Assembly (NCBI RefSeq): GCF_001469955.1
Contig: NZ_LOPU01000018.1
Span: 622,001-686,000 of the forward strand
Length of the DNA: 64,000 nucleotides
From: Haloprofundus marisrubri
Lineage (GTDB): Archaea; Halobacteriota; Halobacteria; Halobacteriales; Haloferacaceae
Direction: 5' to 3'
Notes under the pieces: generated by a model
Told to the model about the DNA's origin: nothing
The model's input: the letters and a program-made list of their open reading frames with translations, nothing else
Databases searched by the model: none
Program-made: the position numbers and the translations under genes
In this document: one piece after another, positions 16,670 to 24,998 of the stretch
How the letters are laid out: every line of letters begins with the position of its first letter
Position numbering within the stretch: the stretch's first letter is position 1

Positions 16670-17826
16670 ACTCGCCGGTACGAAAACACCGGAGAAAACT
16701 CTTTATGGTAGATACTGTCGCTTGGGAGACGACGGAATACGTCGAAGACGGATTTTACCGTCGCGTGTGGAGACAGCGGACGCTCGGAAGATGAGGAGCA
16801 GTTCGGAAAACGGCCGTGTGATTGTCGGGGCCTCGTGTGCCGACGGGCCTGTGGCACACCCGTCTACACGTCCGACAACCGATAAGAGGTTCGTCCGTTC
16901 GACGTATAGGAGGTTTGCTTGTTATTACCGGGTATCACTACGTAGGCTGGAACAGACGAATCTCTGGTGTCGCTACTCGCTCGTCGAGTGGGTTCGGAGA
17001 AGGTGGTGTGTCAGGTGTGCCATCAGAAACCCGTCGCGCACGATCGCTGTCCGGGGCTTCTGTAGCAGCATCTGGCTATCAGATAGGATATTGATAAAAC
17101 CTTCTATATTTCACTCCCGATGAATAGTCTCTCACGATTGTCGTTCACTTTGGAGAGAATCGACCGACGCGCGAGTCGTCACTCGGGGTGATGAGAAGTA
17201 CGGTTCAGGGGGAGTGCACTGAACCGGGATGTCGCATCCGGACGCGAACCATGCAAGCTCTCGGACGCCGCCGGCGTCGCACCAGGGGGACAGTGCGCCG
17301 GTGCGGCGGCGTCCATGTCAGGATGCAATCTATCCAAGGGACCACACCCCCAAAGTAACGTGCAGCCAAATACCGGGCAAGCCTGTATTTCCCGCGGTTC
17401 CGACGGAACTACGAGATTCGCACACCTCTCCCGGTACCGGTTACGCCGAGATTGTCACCCCGTAGGCACCCCGTGTCCGTTCACTTCGTTGATACACCCG
17501 AGCGGACGGGTTCGTCGTAGCCGGACCCGGCTGACCTCTCCTCGAGAGTCGTTTCGGGGTGAGTCGACCCACTTTCGGCAGTCGTCTGGGAAACAGTTAT
17601 GACGGAGACGCGCGTGTTTTGCATCGGTTGCCGCCGTTCCCGGACGCTCTCGTGTCCGGACGTTCCACCGACCGCGACGGTGTTCACGCCCGTCGCATGC
17701 GCGGCGACCATGCCTCTGATTTCGGGACCGGTCCATGCCGGACCCGGTTCCATTCTCACACTGTCGAGCGGCTGCGTTGCCGCCCTCCGACGCGAGTATC
17801 GACGGCTTACTCGACGTATGCCGAGA
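16670..17826. other. Gene-poor stretch of about 1.15 kb
   Basis: No reading frame here has haloarchaeal composition: candidates are Arg/Ser/Cys-rich and lack Asp/Glu. Base composition is more AT-rich at about 17080-17160 (TTGATAAAACCTTCTATATTTCAC) than its flanks. The stretch includes a 34-base hairpin at 17173-17206 resembling group II intron domain V. No tRNA, SRP RNA or RNase P RNA signature was recognised. It may hold decayed mobile-element sequence or an unrecognised RNA. Confidence 0.5.
17173..17206 (+). ncRNA. Possible degenerate group II intron domain V
   Basis: Exactly 34 bases running from GAGTCGT to ACGGTTC, whose ends pair over seven positions (two G-T wobbles). Four further pairs fall at the expected upper-stem positions 10-13 with 20-23, and the AA at 24-25 matches the two-base bulge. 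Domain V is normally 34 nt beginning GAGCCGT and ending GTACGGTTC. The catalytic AGC triad reads AGT here and the two middle pairs are lost, so it would be inactive. A frame ending at 17123 contains WVRRR, reminiscent of maturase domain X. Tentative. Confidence 0.33.
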
Positions 17827-18264
17827 TTATTCGGCGGATTCGGCGTATCTCACCGTGAGAACCGGTGGCTCCGAACTGCGGACGACTCGTTCGGTGACGC
17901 TTCCGAGCAGATACCGGTCGAGTCCGCGGCGGCCGTGTGTCGCCATGACGACGAGGTCGATAGCGTGGTCTTCGCCGTAGTCGACGATGATGTCCGCCGG
18001 CGACCCCGCCTCGACGGCGGTGACTACGTCGACACCGGCGTCGACGGCGCGGGTTCGAATCCGCTCGACGGCGGCGTCGCCTTCCTCTTCGAGCGCCGAG
18101 AGCACCGTGTCCGCGCCCAAATCGATGGTCGCCAACGTTCGGGTGTCGACGACGTAGAGAACGTGTAGCTCCGCGTCGTACGTCTCAGCGAGTTCGAGTG
18201 CGTCGGCGACGGCCGCCTCCGCCGCGTCGCTTCCGTCGGTGGGCAGGAGGATTCGGTCGTACAT
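17827..18264 (-). CDS. Universal stress protein UspA family
   Basis: 145 aa, a single Usp domain of standard length. It starts MYDRILLPTDGSDAAEAAV; the ATP-binding signature near the C-terminus (MATHGRRGLDRYLLGSVTERVVR) has the G-2x-G-9x-GS spacing, so it belongs to the nucleotide-binding subgroup. Asp10 in the N-terminal PTDGS also fits. Cytoplasmic, role in stress adaptation not defined. Monocistronic, downstream of the unannotated stretch. Confidence 0.93.
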   Translation of the reverse strand: MYDRILLPTDGSDAAEAAVADALELAETYDAELHVLYVVDTRTLATIDLGADTVLSALEEEGDAAVERIRTRAVDAGVDVVTAVEAGSPADIIVDYGEDHAIDLVVMATHGRRGLDRYLLGSVTERVVRSSEPPVLTVRYAESAE

Positions 18265-18372
18265 ACGAGAACGTACGCGGACGAATCATTAGAACTCTCG
18301 CCCGACCTCTCGTGAGAGTCAGTCAGAGCGCAGTGATACGCTCGAAGCGAACTCGATGGGGAGAACCTCGTA

Positions 18373-18690
18373 CTACGCCCGAAGCGAGCGAACGGTCTCT
18401 TCGCACTGTTTGAGCGCCTCGTAGCGCTCAGTTTCCTCCAGCGTCACTGTCTCGACGGTTCGCCAGCCACCGTCACCTCTGCTCTCCTCGGTATCTCCGT
18501 TCTCCTCGCTGTCTTGCTCGCTTCGGTCGAACACCAACGCCTTCACCCACGACTCCGTCGCCAACAGCAGCGCCTCGGTCGGTCCATCTTCGTCGACGGC
18601 GATAGCCAGTTCGACGGCCTCTGCGCGGTTCAGCGACGCCAGTTCGGCGTCCGAGAGCGGACGATTCGGCAACGAGTCGAGTATCGACAT
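18373..18690 (-). CDS. Unknown acidic haloarchaeal protein
   Basis: 105 aa, very Glu/Asp-rich. The first 55 residues (LPNRPLSDAELASLNRAEAVELAIAVDEDGPTEALLLATESWVKALVFD, read in parts) look folded; residues 57-75 are low-complexity Glu/Ser/Gly; the tail is a helix (LEETERYEALKQCEETVRSL). No motif identifies it. It is divergent from the Agl23-like gene across 200 bases. Confidence 0.65.
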   Translation of the reverse strand: MSILDSLPNRPLSDAELASLNRAEAVELAIAVDEDGPTEALLLATESWVKALVFDRSEQDSEENGDTEESRGDGGWRTVETVTLEETERYEALKQCEETVRSLRA

Positions 18691-18776
18691 GCGAACCGAT
18701 ACGTCGCCTGCGCCTGTTGACCGTTGCGAACCGCGACGACCCGTCGCGCCACACGTCTGTCGCTACACACACTCGT

Positions 18777-18808
18777 CGCCGCACAAACTCATCGCCGCAC
18801 AAACTCAT
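18777..18808. repeat. Two perfect tandem copies of a 16-base unit
   Basis: CGCCGCACAAACTCAT occurs twice head-to-tail in the intergenic space upstream of the Agl23-like gene. It is followed by an imperfect third start (CGCCATCG). No function evident. Confidence 0.7.
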
Positions 18809-18889
18809 CGCCATCGCGCCGCAGGTCCTCATCGCCGTCGGGCGAGCGAACCCGAAAGGCTTGTACTCGATGCTGCGACAGGGAGGGAC

Positions 18890-20530
18890 ATGACATCTCG
18901 CGGCGACGCCGCCCGCTCCCGGTTCGACCGCACGACGCTCGCTGTCGTCGCGTTCGCCGTCGTGGGTCTCGTCGCTCGCCTCGCCGGCCTCGGCGCGAGA
19001 GCGTTTCACTGGGACGAGGCCCGCGTCGGCTACTGGACGCTCCGGTATCTCGACAGCGGCGCGTTCGAGTACCGCCCCGTCGCCGGGGGAACGTTCCTCC
19101 CGCTCGTCAACCGACACGTGTTCGCACTGCTCGGCGCGAACGACTTCACCGGTCGCCTCGTCGTCGCCCTCGCCGGCGGTCTGCTGCCGCTCGTGGTGCT
19201 TCTCTATCGCACTCGCCTCCGCGACGACGAGACGCTCGCCTTCGCACTCGTCCTCGCTCTCGAACCGGTGTTGCTCTACTACTCGCGGTTTGCGCGCGGC
19301 GAGGTGCTGCTGACGGCGTTCTCGCTCCTCGCAATCGGCTGTTTCCTCCGCGTCGTCGACACCGGCAGTCGGCGGTATCTGTACGCGGGCGTCGCAGCGG
19401 TCGGGTTGGCGCTCACTACGTCGGGATTCGCCGCCGTCACGCTCCTCTGCTGGGCGCTCGCGGCGTTTTTGGCGTTCGACCATCTCCGGGTTCGCGGCGA
19501 CGCGAACCCGGTTGCGACGGCCGAACGTATCTGGGACGACGTTGTCTCGTGGGCGACACCGCTGGCGCGTTCGCTGTTCGTCCTGCTCGGCGTCCTGTTC
19601 GTCTTCTACGCCCCGCGTGCGGGCGACGACGAGTCGGTCGGTCTCTGGAACCTCTCGACGCTTCCGGCGACCGTCGAGTCTGCGTTTCTCGGGTCGTTCC
19701 GGAAGTTCTGGTCGGTCCGCGTCGACTACCGGGAGACGAACGGCCACGAACTGCTTCCCTACCTCGTCGACTACGCCGAACTGCTCGTCACCGTCTCGCT
19801 GCCGGTGCTCGCACTCGCCGTCGGAGCGTTCTTCTACGACCGCTATCTCACCGGCGGCCGACGGCCGCTGTTGCATTTCTTCGGGTTCTGGGCAGCCCTC
19901 TCGCTGCTGTTGGTCCCGATGCTCGCCGAGCAGTTCGCGCCGTGGCTGGCCGTCCACACCGTCACCGCGCTGACGCTGCCGGCGGCGCTCGGAATCGCCA
20001 CGCTCGCTCGGGTTGGCCGAACCGGACTCGAACGTGACCGAGCGGTGCGCGTCGGTGCCGTCGCCCTCGTCTCGCTCGTTCTCGTGGCACAGGTCGGCGG
20101 CGTCGTCGCCACGAACGTCTACGGCCAACCGGGGCCCGACGACGACTTAGCGCAGTACGCCCAGCCGTCGCAACCGCTCGAACCGATGTTGGAGAACGCT
20201 TCGGCGGCGATGGAGCGAACGAACGGACCCGACGTCGTCTACGTGGGCGATGCGTTCTACACGCTGAACGCCGACAGCGACCGACAACCACCCGTCTCGG
20301 ACGCGTGGGGGAACCGGCTCCCGCTGCCGTGGTACTTCGAGCGGCTCGACGCACGACAGACCAGCGTCGAGAATCCGAACGAGTTGGTGATGGTCACCGG
20401 CGAACCGGCCGTCGTCGTCACCGACCGCGAGACGCGAAGTCAGGTGGCTCGGCGACTGGAGGGGTACGAGTCGACGCGCTACGAACTCGGCCTCTGGAAC
20501 CGCGAAGTGTTCGTGTTCGTCAAGCAGTAG
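18890..20530 (+). CDS. Agl23-like membrane protein (TIGR03663, ArnT/PMT-like glycosyltransferase fold)
   Basis: 546 aa from the ATG at 18890, preceded by GGGAGGG. A polytopic membrane protein: the N-terminal two thirds have about ten hydrophobic segments, with FHWDEARVGYWTLRYLDSG between helix 1 and 2 (the acidic Asp-Glu pair matches the GT39-type active-site loop) and YYSRFARGEVLLTAFSLLAI. The C-terminal 130 residues are extracellular and hydrophilic. TIGR03663 members are annotated as flippase activity-associated protein Agl23 in archaeal N-glycosylation. No other agl gene is nearby. Confidence 0.85.
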   Translation: MTSRGDAARSRFDRTTLAVVAFAVVGLVARLAGLGARAFHWDEARVGYWTLRYLDSGAFEYRPVAGGTFLPLVNRHVFALLGANDFTGRLVVALAGGLLPLVVLLYRTRLRDDETLAFALVLALEPVLLYYSRFARGEVLLTAFSLLAIGCFLRVVDTGSRRYLYAGVAAVGLALTTSGFAAVTLLCWALAAFLAFDHLRVRGDANPVATAERIWDDVVSWATPLARSLFVLLGVLFVFYAPRAGDDESVGLWNLSTLPATVESAFLGSFRKFWSVRVDYRETNGHELLPYLVDYAELLVTVSLPVLALAVGAFFYDRYLTGGRRPLLHFFGFWAALSLLLVPMLAEQFAPWLAVHTVTALTLPAALGIATLARVGRTGLERDRAVRVGAVALVSLVLVAQVGGVVATNVYGQPGPDDDLAQYAQPSQPLEPMLENASAAMERTNGPDVVYVGDAFYTLNADSDRQPPVSDAWGNRLPLPWYFERLDARQTSVENPNELVMVTGEPAVVVTDRETRSQVARRLEGYESTRYELGLWNREVFVFVKQ

Positions 20531-20595
20531 GCCGTCGCTCCTTTCTCGCCTTCGAGCGTCTCCAAGGAACCGACAGCGGCATCGCTACCGAGTGT

Positions 20596-20603
20596 AAAAA
20601 AAA
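20596..20603 (-). terminator. T-tract terminator of the TFB gene
   Basis: Eight consecutive A on the plus strand, so eight T on the transcript strand, 66 bases beyond the TFB stop between two convergent genes. Confidence 0.5.
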
Positions 20604-20669
20604 GTGCACGGCGGTTCACGTTACCGCCGTCGAGAACGCGAGATAAGTAGTTTCAGGTCCGTGGACAGC

Positions 20670-21623
20670 TTAGCGGAAGCCCATCGCTTCGATCTGCTCT
20701 TGGTAGCGGTTGCGGATGGTGACTTCGGTGACCTGCGCGACGTCGGCGACTTCGCGCTGGGTCTTCTTCTCGTTGCAGAGCAGTGACGCCGCGTAGATGG
20801 CGGCGGCTGCGAATCCGGTCGGCGACTTACCCGAGAGCAGGCCCTGCTCGGCGGAGACGTCGATGATTTCGGTCGCTTTCGCCTGCACTTCCTCGGAGAG
20901 TTCGAGTGCGGAGGCGAAGCGAGGAACGAACTGTTTTGGGTCGACGGGTTTCAGTTCGAGGCCGAGTTCTTGGGAGATGTAGCGGTACGTCCGGCCGATT
21001 TCTTTCTGCGGTACGCGGGAGACTTCGGCGACTTCGTCGAGGCTTCGCGGGATACCTTCCTGACGGCAGGCGGCGTAGAGTGCGCTCGTGGCGACGCCCT
21101 CGATGGAGCGGCCACGGATAAGGTCCTCGTTGAGCGCGCGGCGGTAGATGACGGAGGCGACCTCACGAACCGACCGAGGGACGCCGAGTGCGGACGCCAT
21201 CCGGTCGATTTCGGAGAGCGCGAACTGGAGATTGCGCTCGCCGGCGTCTTTGGTGCGGATGCGCTCCTGCCACTTGCGGAGGCGGTGCATCTGTGAACGC
21301 TTCTCCGAGGAGAGCGAGCGTCCGTAGGCGTCTTTGTCCTTCCAGTCGATGGTCGTCGTCAGACCACGGTCGTGCATCGTCTCGGTGATGGGCGCACCGA
21401 CACGGGATTTCGACTGGCGCTCGGAGTGGTTGAACGCCCGCCACTCCGGCCCTCGGTCGATAGAGCGCTCGTCGATGACGAGGCCACAGTCGTCGCAGAC
21501 GAGTTCACCCTGGTCAGCGTCCGTAATAACATCAGTAGAACTACATTCTGGACACTGTAGGGTCTCGTCCGACGTCTGTTCCGCTTGCTGCTCTCGCTGG
21601 CGCTGCCGACTCGGACGTTCCAT
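20670..21623 (-). CDS. tfb: Transcription initiation factor IIB (TFB)
   Basis: 317 aa from the ATG at 21623. It recruits RNA polymerase to TBP-bound promoters. Zinc ribbon: CPEC ... CDDC around residues 22-45; then the B-reader/B-linker ([35 protein letters not shown], in parts), and two cyclin-like repeats ([20 protein letters not shown] and [20 protein letters not shown]) each ending in an HTH-like helix. Haloarchaea carry several TFB paralogues; this one has a complete ribbon and both repeats. The promoter is a 14-base palindrome centred on TTTAAA. Confidence 0.96.
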   Translation of the reverse strand: MERPSRQRQREQQAEQTSDETLQCPECSSTDVITDADQGELVCDDCGLVIDERSIDRGPEWRAFNHSERQSKSRVGAPITETMHDRGLTTTIDWKDKDAYGRSLSSEKRSQMHRLRKWQERIRTKDAGERNLQFALSEIDRMASALGVPRSVREVASVIYRRALNEDLIRGRSIEGVATSALYAACRQEGIPRSLDEVAEVSRVPQKEIGRTYRYISQELGLELKPVDPKQFVPRFASALELSEEVQAKATEIIDVSAEQGLLSGKSPTGFAAAAIYAASLLCNEKKTQREVADVAQVTEVTIRNRYQEQIEAMGFR

Positions 21624-21643
21624 AAAAAGCTTGTGGGCAACGG

Positions 21644-21657
21644 AAGGTTTAAACCTT
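21644..21657 (-). promoter_or_regulatory. TATA box of tfb embedded in a perfect 14-base palindrome
   Basis: AAGGTTTAAACCTT. Its centre is 27-28 bases from the ATG, so the transcript would be leaderless; the T-rich AGCTTTTT precedes the ATG. Confidence 0.6.
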
Positions 21658-21984
21658 TGTAACAGAACTTTGACTGACAATTCATCACAAGGCGACGCCC
21701 GCTGCCATGTTTGCTAGATTATGTATACTGAGGAACAAATTGGCCACTCGTTCACAGTAGTATATACGAAACAGAAGTTCCAGTTCTAAATCATAGTTTG
21801 TAGACTCTCGATATCTCTCACGTGGCGGGACTCTCGAACGCTCAATTGCCGGATTCGAGGGGGAGTGGGGGTTGGAGCGTGTGACCCCCGTGAATCGTTA
21901 TGTCAGCATCGGGTATTAGTGTTCGTGACGCCGTGTTGACCCGATTCGTCGTCTCGTTTCCGCCGCCCCCTGCCCGGCGCAGAT

Positions 21985-21999
21985 ATGCACACTGTGCAT
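21985..21999 (+). promoter_or_regulatory. 15-base perfect palindrome upstream of the gene at 22042
   Basis: ATGCACA, C, TGTGCAT: seven-base arms around one base. It ends about ten bases upstream of the TATA-like TTTTGTATA, an activator or repressor position. Confidence 0.55.
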
Positions 22000-22008
22000 T
22001 CACAAAGA

Positions 22009-22018
22009 TTTTTGTATA
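22009..22018 (+). promoter_or_regulatory. TATA-like box of the gene at 22042
   Basis: TTTTTGTATA, 24-33 bases ahead of the ATG. Confidence 0.5.
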
Positions 22019-22041
22019 ACCAAAAGGTATGCGTTGATAGT

Positions 22042-22440
22042 ATGAGTACCACTCACTCTCAGTCCGTCCAGCAAGCACTCGATGGCTGTCGACCGGCGGA
22101 CGTCACGCCGATTCGTCTCGACGCAGAAACGCTCGATTCGACCGCTCCCTCCTACCTCCGTGACCTGAAATCGGAACTCGGCGAGAACGGCTACCAACCG
22201 GCGACGCTCGTCGTCGACGCGGAGTTCGAGGAGGACTGCTCGCTGGCGACTCAGAAAGAAGCCGACCGACTCCGCGACCACGTCCGCGCGGCGGCGTTCC
22301 TCGGTGCGGGCCGTCTCGACGTCATCGTCGACGACGTCTGCTCAACCGAGAAAGTCGAACCCGCACTGGCAGCGCTGCGCGAACGGGCTGACCGCGAGGG
22401 CGTCACGCTTACCCTGTCGGGGGACGCTACTCTCGCCTGA
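22042..22440 (+). CDS. Unknown haloarchaeal protein coupled to a METTL5-like methylase
   Basis: 132 aa from the ATG at 22042, as positioned by the TATA element. The last base of its stop is the first base of the next start (TGATG). The sequence forms an alpha/beta fold: TPIRLDAETLDSTAPSYLRDL, TLVVDAEFEEDCSLATQKEADRL, LDVIVDDVCSTEKVEPALAALRERA, TLTLSGDA. Five or so strands alternate with helices; no catalytic motif is recognised. The tight coupling suggests a role with the RNA methylase or shared regulation. Confidence 0.75.
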   Translation: MSTTHSQSVQQALDGCRPADVTPIRLDAETLDSTAPSYLRDLKSELGENGYQPATLVVDAEFEEDCSLATQKEADRLRDHVRAAAFLGAGRLDVIVDDVCSTEKVEPALAALRERADREGVTLTLSGDATLA

Positions 22441-23069
22441 TGGGAGACAGGCGCGCGCTGGAGACACAACTGGCCGTCGTCGCCGGGTTCGAGAACCCGC
22501 AGGCCCGACTCGAACAGTATCCGACACCGCCGGACATCGCCGCCCACGTGGTCCACCTCGCCGATTTACAGGGCGATATCGACGGTCGGACCGTCGTCGA
22601 CCTCGGCACGGGGACGGGAATGTTAGCGCTCGGCGCGGCGCTTCGCGGTCCCCGGCGCGTCGTCGGTCTCGAACTCGACGCCGACGCCCTCGCTACCGCC
22701 CGCGACAACGAACTGCGGGTCGGGACGACCACCCCGATTCACTGGATTCGCGCCGATGCGACGCGCGCACCGCTCTGTATTCCCGGCGACGTGAAGACGA
22801 CGGTACTGATGAACCCACCGTTCGGCGCGCAGAACGGCAATCGCGGGGCCGACCGAGCGTTTCTCTCGACTGCAGCACAGTTTGCCGACGTCTCGTACTC
22901 GATTCACAACCAAGGAAGTGAACAGTTCGTCGAATCGTTCGCCGCCGACGAAGGTGGCGACGTCACTCACGCGTTCGGCGCGACGCTGACGCTGGACCGA
23001 CAGTTCGAGTTTCACGAGGAGGCGACGAAAGACCTCGACACCGAAGTGTTCCGGATTCGGTGGGACTGA
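22440..23069 (+). CDS. METTL5-family nucleic acid N6-adenine methyltransferase
   Basis: 209 aa. SAM-binding motif VDLGTGTGMLALGAAL (about residues 51-66), GLELDADALATA at the end of strand 2, and the catalytic NPPFGAQN motif near residue 125, which marks N6-adenine methylases. METTL5 relatives methylate a single adenine in small-subunit rRNA; the archaeal orthologue is expected to act on RNA. The substrate is not proven by sequence alone. Second gene of a two-gene operon. Confidence 0.9.
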   Translation: MGDRRALETQLAVVAGFENPQARLEQYPTPPDIAAHVVHLADLQGDIDGRTVVDLGTGTGMLALGAALRGPRRVVGLELDADALATARDNELRVGTTTPIHWIRADATRAPLCIPGDVKTTVLMNPPFGAQNGNRGADRAFLSTAAQFADVSYSIHNQGSEQFVESFAADEGGDVTHAFGATLTLDRQFEFHEEATKDLDTEVFRIRWD

Positions 23070-23137
23070 GCGAGATTACGACGGCATCACGCTACAACGC
23101 CGCAAGGCCACAACGTCACCATGCCATCGAACGGCCG

Positions 23138-24892
23138 CTACTGATACCGTTCTCTCGCCGCGACTCGGACCCGCGTTCCGTTCTCTGTCGTCGCGTACAG
23201 CTTTCCCTTGCGATTCGTGAACTGGATTCCCCTGAGCGTCACCGACTCGTTTGTCCGGGGAACGGGCGCGGAGACGGTGTCGTTCTTCGGGCCGACGAGG
23301 AGGATGAACTGCTCGTCCTCGGCGGCGATAGAGACGTTCTGTCCGGCGATGGTGGGCTCTGCTGTCGCTGGTGGTGAGGTGTACGCCACCGTCTCGTTGT
23401 CGTCGACGGCGAGCGTCACGCGATAGCTGGCGTTGCTGCCGACGAGCGACCAGCCGGTGCGGTTGGCGACCACCGTCTCGCGCCACCCGACGCCGCCGAC
23501 GCGGACCGCCTGTCGGCCGTCGAACGCGAGGCGGCCCTTCGAGACTGCTCTGGTCCAGATACTGCGGCCGGGATTGCGGACGATGACGCCGGAGGTGGTG
23601 ACGCTCGTCGACTCGCCGAACCCTTCGATGTCGACTACCGCTACCATCCCGTTGGTCACGTCCTCGGCGTACGTCACCTCGTAGCCGCGGACCTGCACCG
23701 ACTCGCCGGGCAACTCCTCTCCGGCGGTCGTGACCATGTTGACTGCGATGGCCGGGCCGGTTATCGCCGCCGCACCGACCAGCAACAGCGCGACGGCCGC
23801 CTGTTTGCCTGTTACGCTCTGCAGACCCTCTCGCCGGGCGTTTTCGCCGCCCGTGTCGCCACTTGAGTCACGTCCCGACCCGTCGCTTCGGAGGTCACCA
23901 GTTCGCGCACGTACTTCGGCCCCAAACCGGTCGAGGAGCGGCCGGTCACCCGCGGCCGCCGCGGCGGTGACGAGCGTCGCGAGGAGAAAAACGAGTGCGA
24001 GACCTGCGGCCCGAAACAGCACGTAGCTGTCGCCGCCGCGGTACCAGTACACCGCCCACATAGACTGTGAAACCGAGTACAGCAGCACGCCGGTCCAGAG
24101 TCTGAACGCGGCGGGATGGTCGTCGCCACGGCGTTCGACCAGCCACAGCGCCAGCAACACGCCGGTGAGAAGACCGATTGCGTGACCCTGAATCGCTATC
24201 TGTGCCCACCACGGCGAGATGAACGCCTCGCGCGACGACGCGACGGTCGTCGGACTGAACACCGAGTCGTAGACGAGGTCCACGACGTTACCCGCCGAGA
24301 GCGCAAGCACGGTCGTCAGCGGGTAGTACACCAGCGCGAATCCGGCGAACGCGAAGACGACGCCTGAGAAGCCGATGATGGGGCCGACCGAGAACAGCGC
24401 GGTAAGGACACCGACGACGAGCACGGCGGCCGGAAACAGAACGAAGGCACGGACTCGGGGGTCGGTTCGCCATCCCGAGGATTCGACCGCCGATTGGCTC
24501 GTTCGCCCTTTCGGATAGTGGCCCCACGCGTACTCGACGAGCGGTGCGAGCGTGAGCGTCCCGACCAGATTGCCGACGAGATGGCCCGCGCCGGAGTGTG
24601 TAAACGCGGCGGTGAGCATCCCGGTCGGGTAAAGATACGACCACGCCCGGAAGGGGACGACGACCGGCCGATACCAGTAGTCGTAGCCGCCTTGGACGAC
24701 GAGATACACGATGAGAACGAACAGTATCGAGAGGAGCGTCCCCCACGGGACGCCGTAGAGCAGGCGGGAACGGAGTGCGGCGACTCGATGCGCCCGCCGG
24801 TCGTCGAGACGCCACAGCACGTACAGACAGACGGCGGCGACGGCGACGAGCGCGAGTTGCGAGAGAGGAAGCCACGACGGAACCGCGAGCAT
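23138..24892 (-). CDS. Rhomboid-family intramembrane serine protease with long C-terminal exported domain
   Basis: 584 aa from the ATG at 24892. Residues 1-330 hold the rhomboid core: H104 and N108 in HSGAGHLVGN, catalytic S176 in IGFSGVVF, and H237 in QGHAIGLLTG, so the Ser-His dyad is complete. After a hydrophilic Gly/Ser/Arg-rich linker (about 345-380) and another hydrophobic helix (VALLLVGAAAITGPAIAV), residues 410-584 form a beta-rich, probably extracellular domain (VQVRGYEVTYAEDVTNGMVAVVDIEGFG in parts). The C-terminal domain is about 170 aa, unusual for rhomboids. Confidence 0.9.
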   Translation of the reverse strand: MLAVPSWLPLSQLALVAVAAVCLYVLWRLDDRRAHRVAALRSRLLYGVPWGTLLSILFVLIVYLVVQGGYDYWYRPVVVPFRAWSYLYPTGMLTAAFTHSGAGHLVGNLVGTLTLAPLVEYAWGHYPKGRTSQSAVESSGWRTDPRVRAFVLFPAAVLVVGVLTALFSVGPIIGFSGVVFAFAGFALVYYPLTTVLALSAGNVVDLVYDSVFSPTTVASSREAFISPWWAQIAIQGHAIGLLTGVLLALWLVERRGDDHPAAFRLWTGVLLYSVSQSMWAVYWYRGGDSYVLFRAAGLALVFLLATLVTAAAAAGDRPLLDRFGAEVRARTGDLRSDGSGRDSSGDTGGENARREGLQSVTGKQAAVALLLVGAAAITGPAIAVNMVTTAGEELPGESVQVRGYEVTYAEDVTNGMVAVVDIEGFGESTSVTTSGVIVRNPGRSIWTRAVSKGRLAFDGRQAVRVGGVGWRETVVANRTGWSLVGSNASYRVTLAVDDNETVAYTSPPATAEPTIAGQNVSIAAEDEQFILLVGPKNDTVSAPVPRTNESVTLRGIQFTNRKGKLYATTENGTRVRVAARERYQ

Positions 24893-24998
24893 ACCGACTC
24901 CAAGGTGGGCCGGAGTATCAAACCCGAGGCTCGCAGCGTCGTTTACCGTTCTTCGACCGAAACGACCGTAGTCCCGCACAGAGCGTCCGCAGTTCCGC

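Larger units (their letters stand above)
21658..22041. other. Divergent intergenic region of 384 bases
   Basis: Between tfb (minus) and the gene at 22042 (plus). It is AT-richer than the coding flanks (21715-21790) and has no convincing gene; a 78-codon reading on the minus strand overlaps the next gene's promoter. It carries the palindrome at 21985-21999 and a TATA-like element at 22009-22018. Confidence 0.5.

Noticed and set aside
17235-17480. Possible TnpB/IS1341 3' end or RNase P RNA in the gene-poor stretch
   Set aside because: No transposase motif in any frame, and no universally conserved RNase P or SRP RNA core could be found by eye. Only the domain V-like hairpin was kept as tentative.
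17481-17759. A 92-codon minus-strand frame in the gene-poor stretch
   Set aside because: Low Asp/Glu content, Ser/Thr/Val-rich, no promoter and no recognisable family; composition does not match neighbouring genes.
18040-18065. GGGTTCGAATCC resembling a tRNA T-arm
   Set aside because: It lies inside the UspA coding frame and no acceptor stem, D-arm or anticodon arm can be formed around it. Similar GAGTCGAAC strings at 28070 and 37388 are also inside or next to coding sequence without tRNA folds.
21842-22078. A 78-codon minus-strand frame upstream of the gene at 22042
   Set aside because: It overlaps the promoter and start of the divergent gene, has no acidic bias and no promoter of its own.
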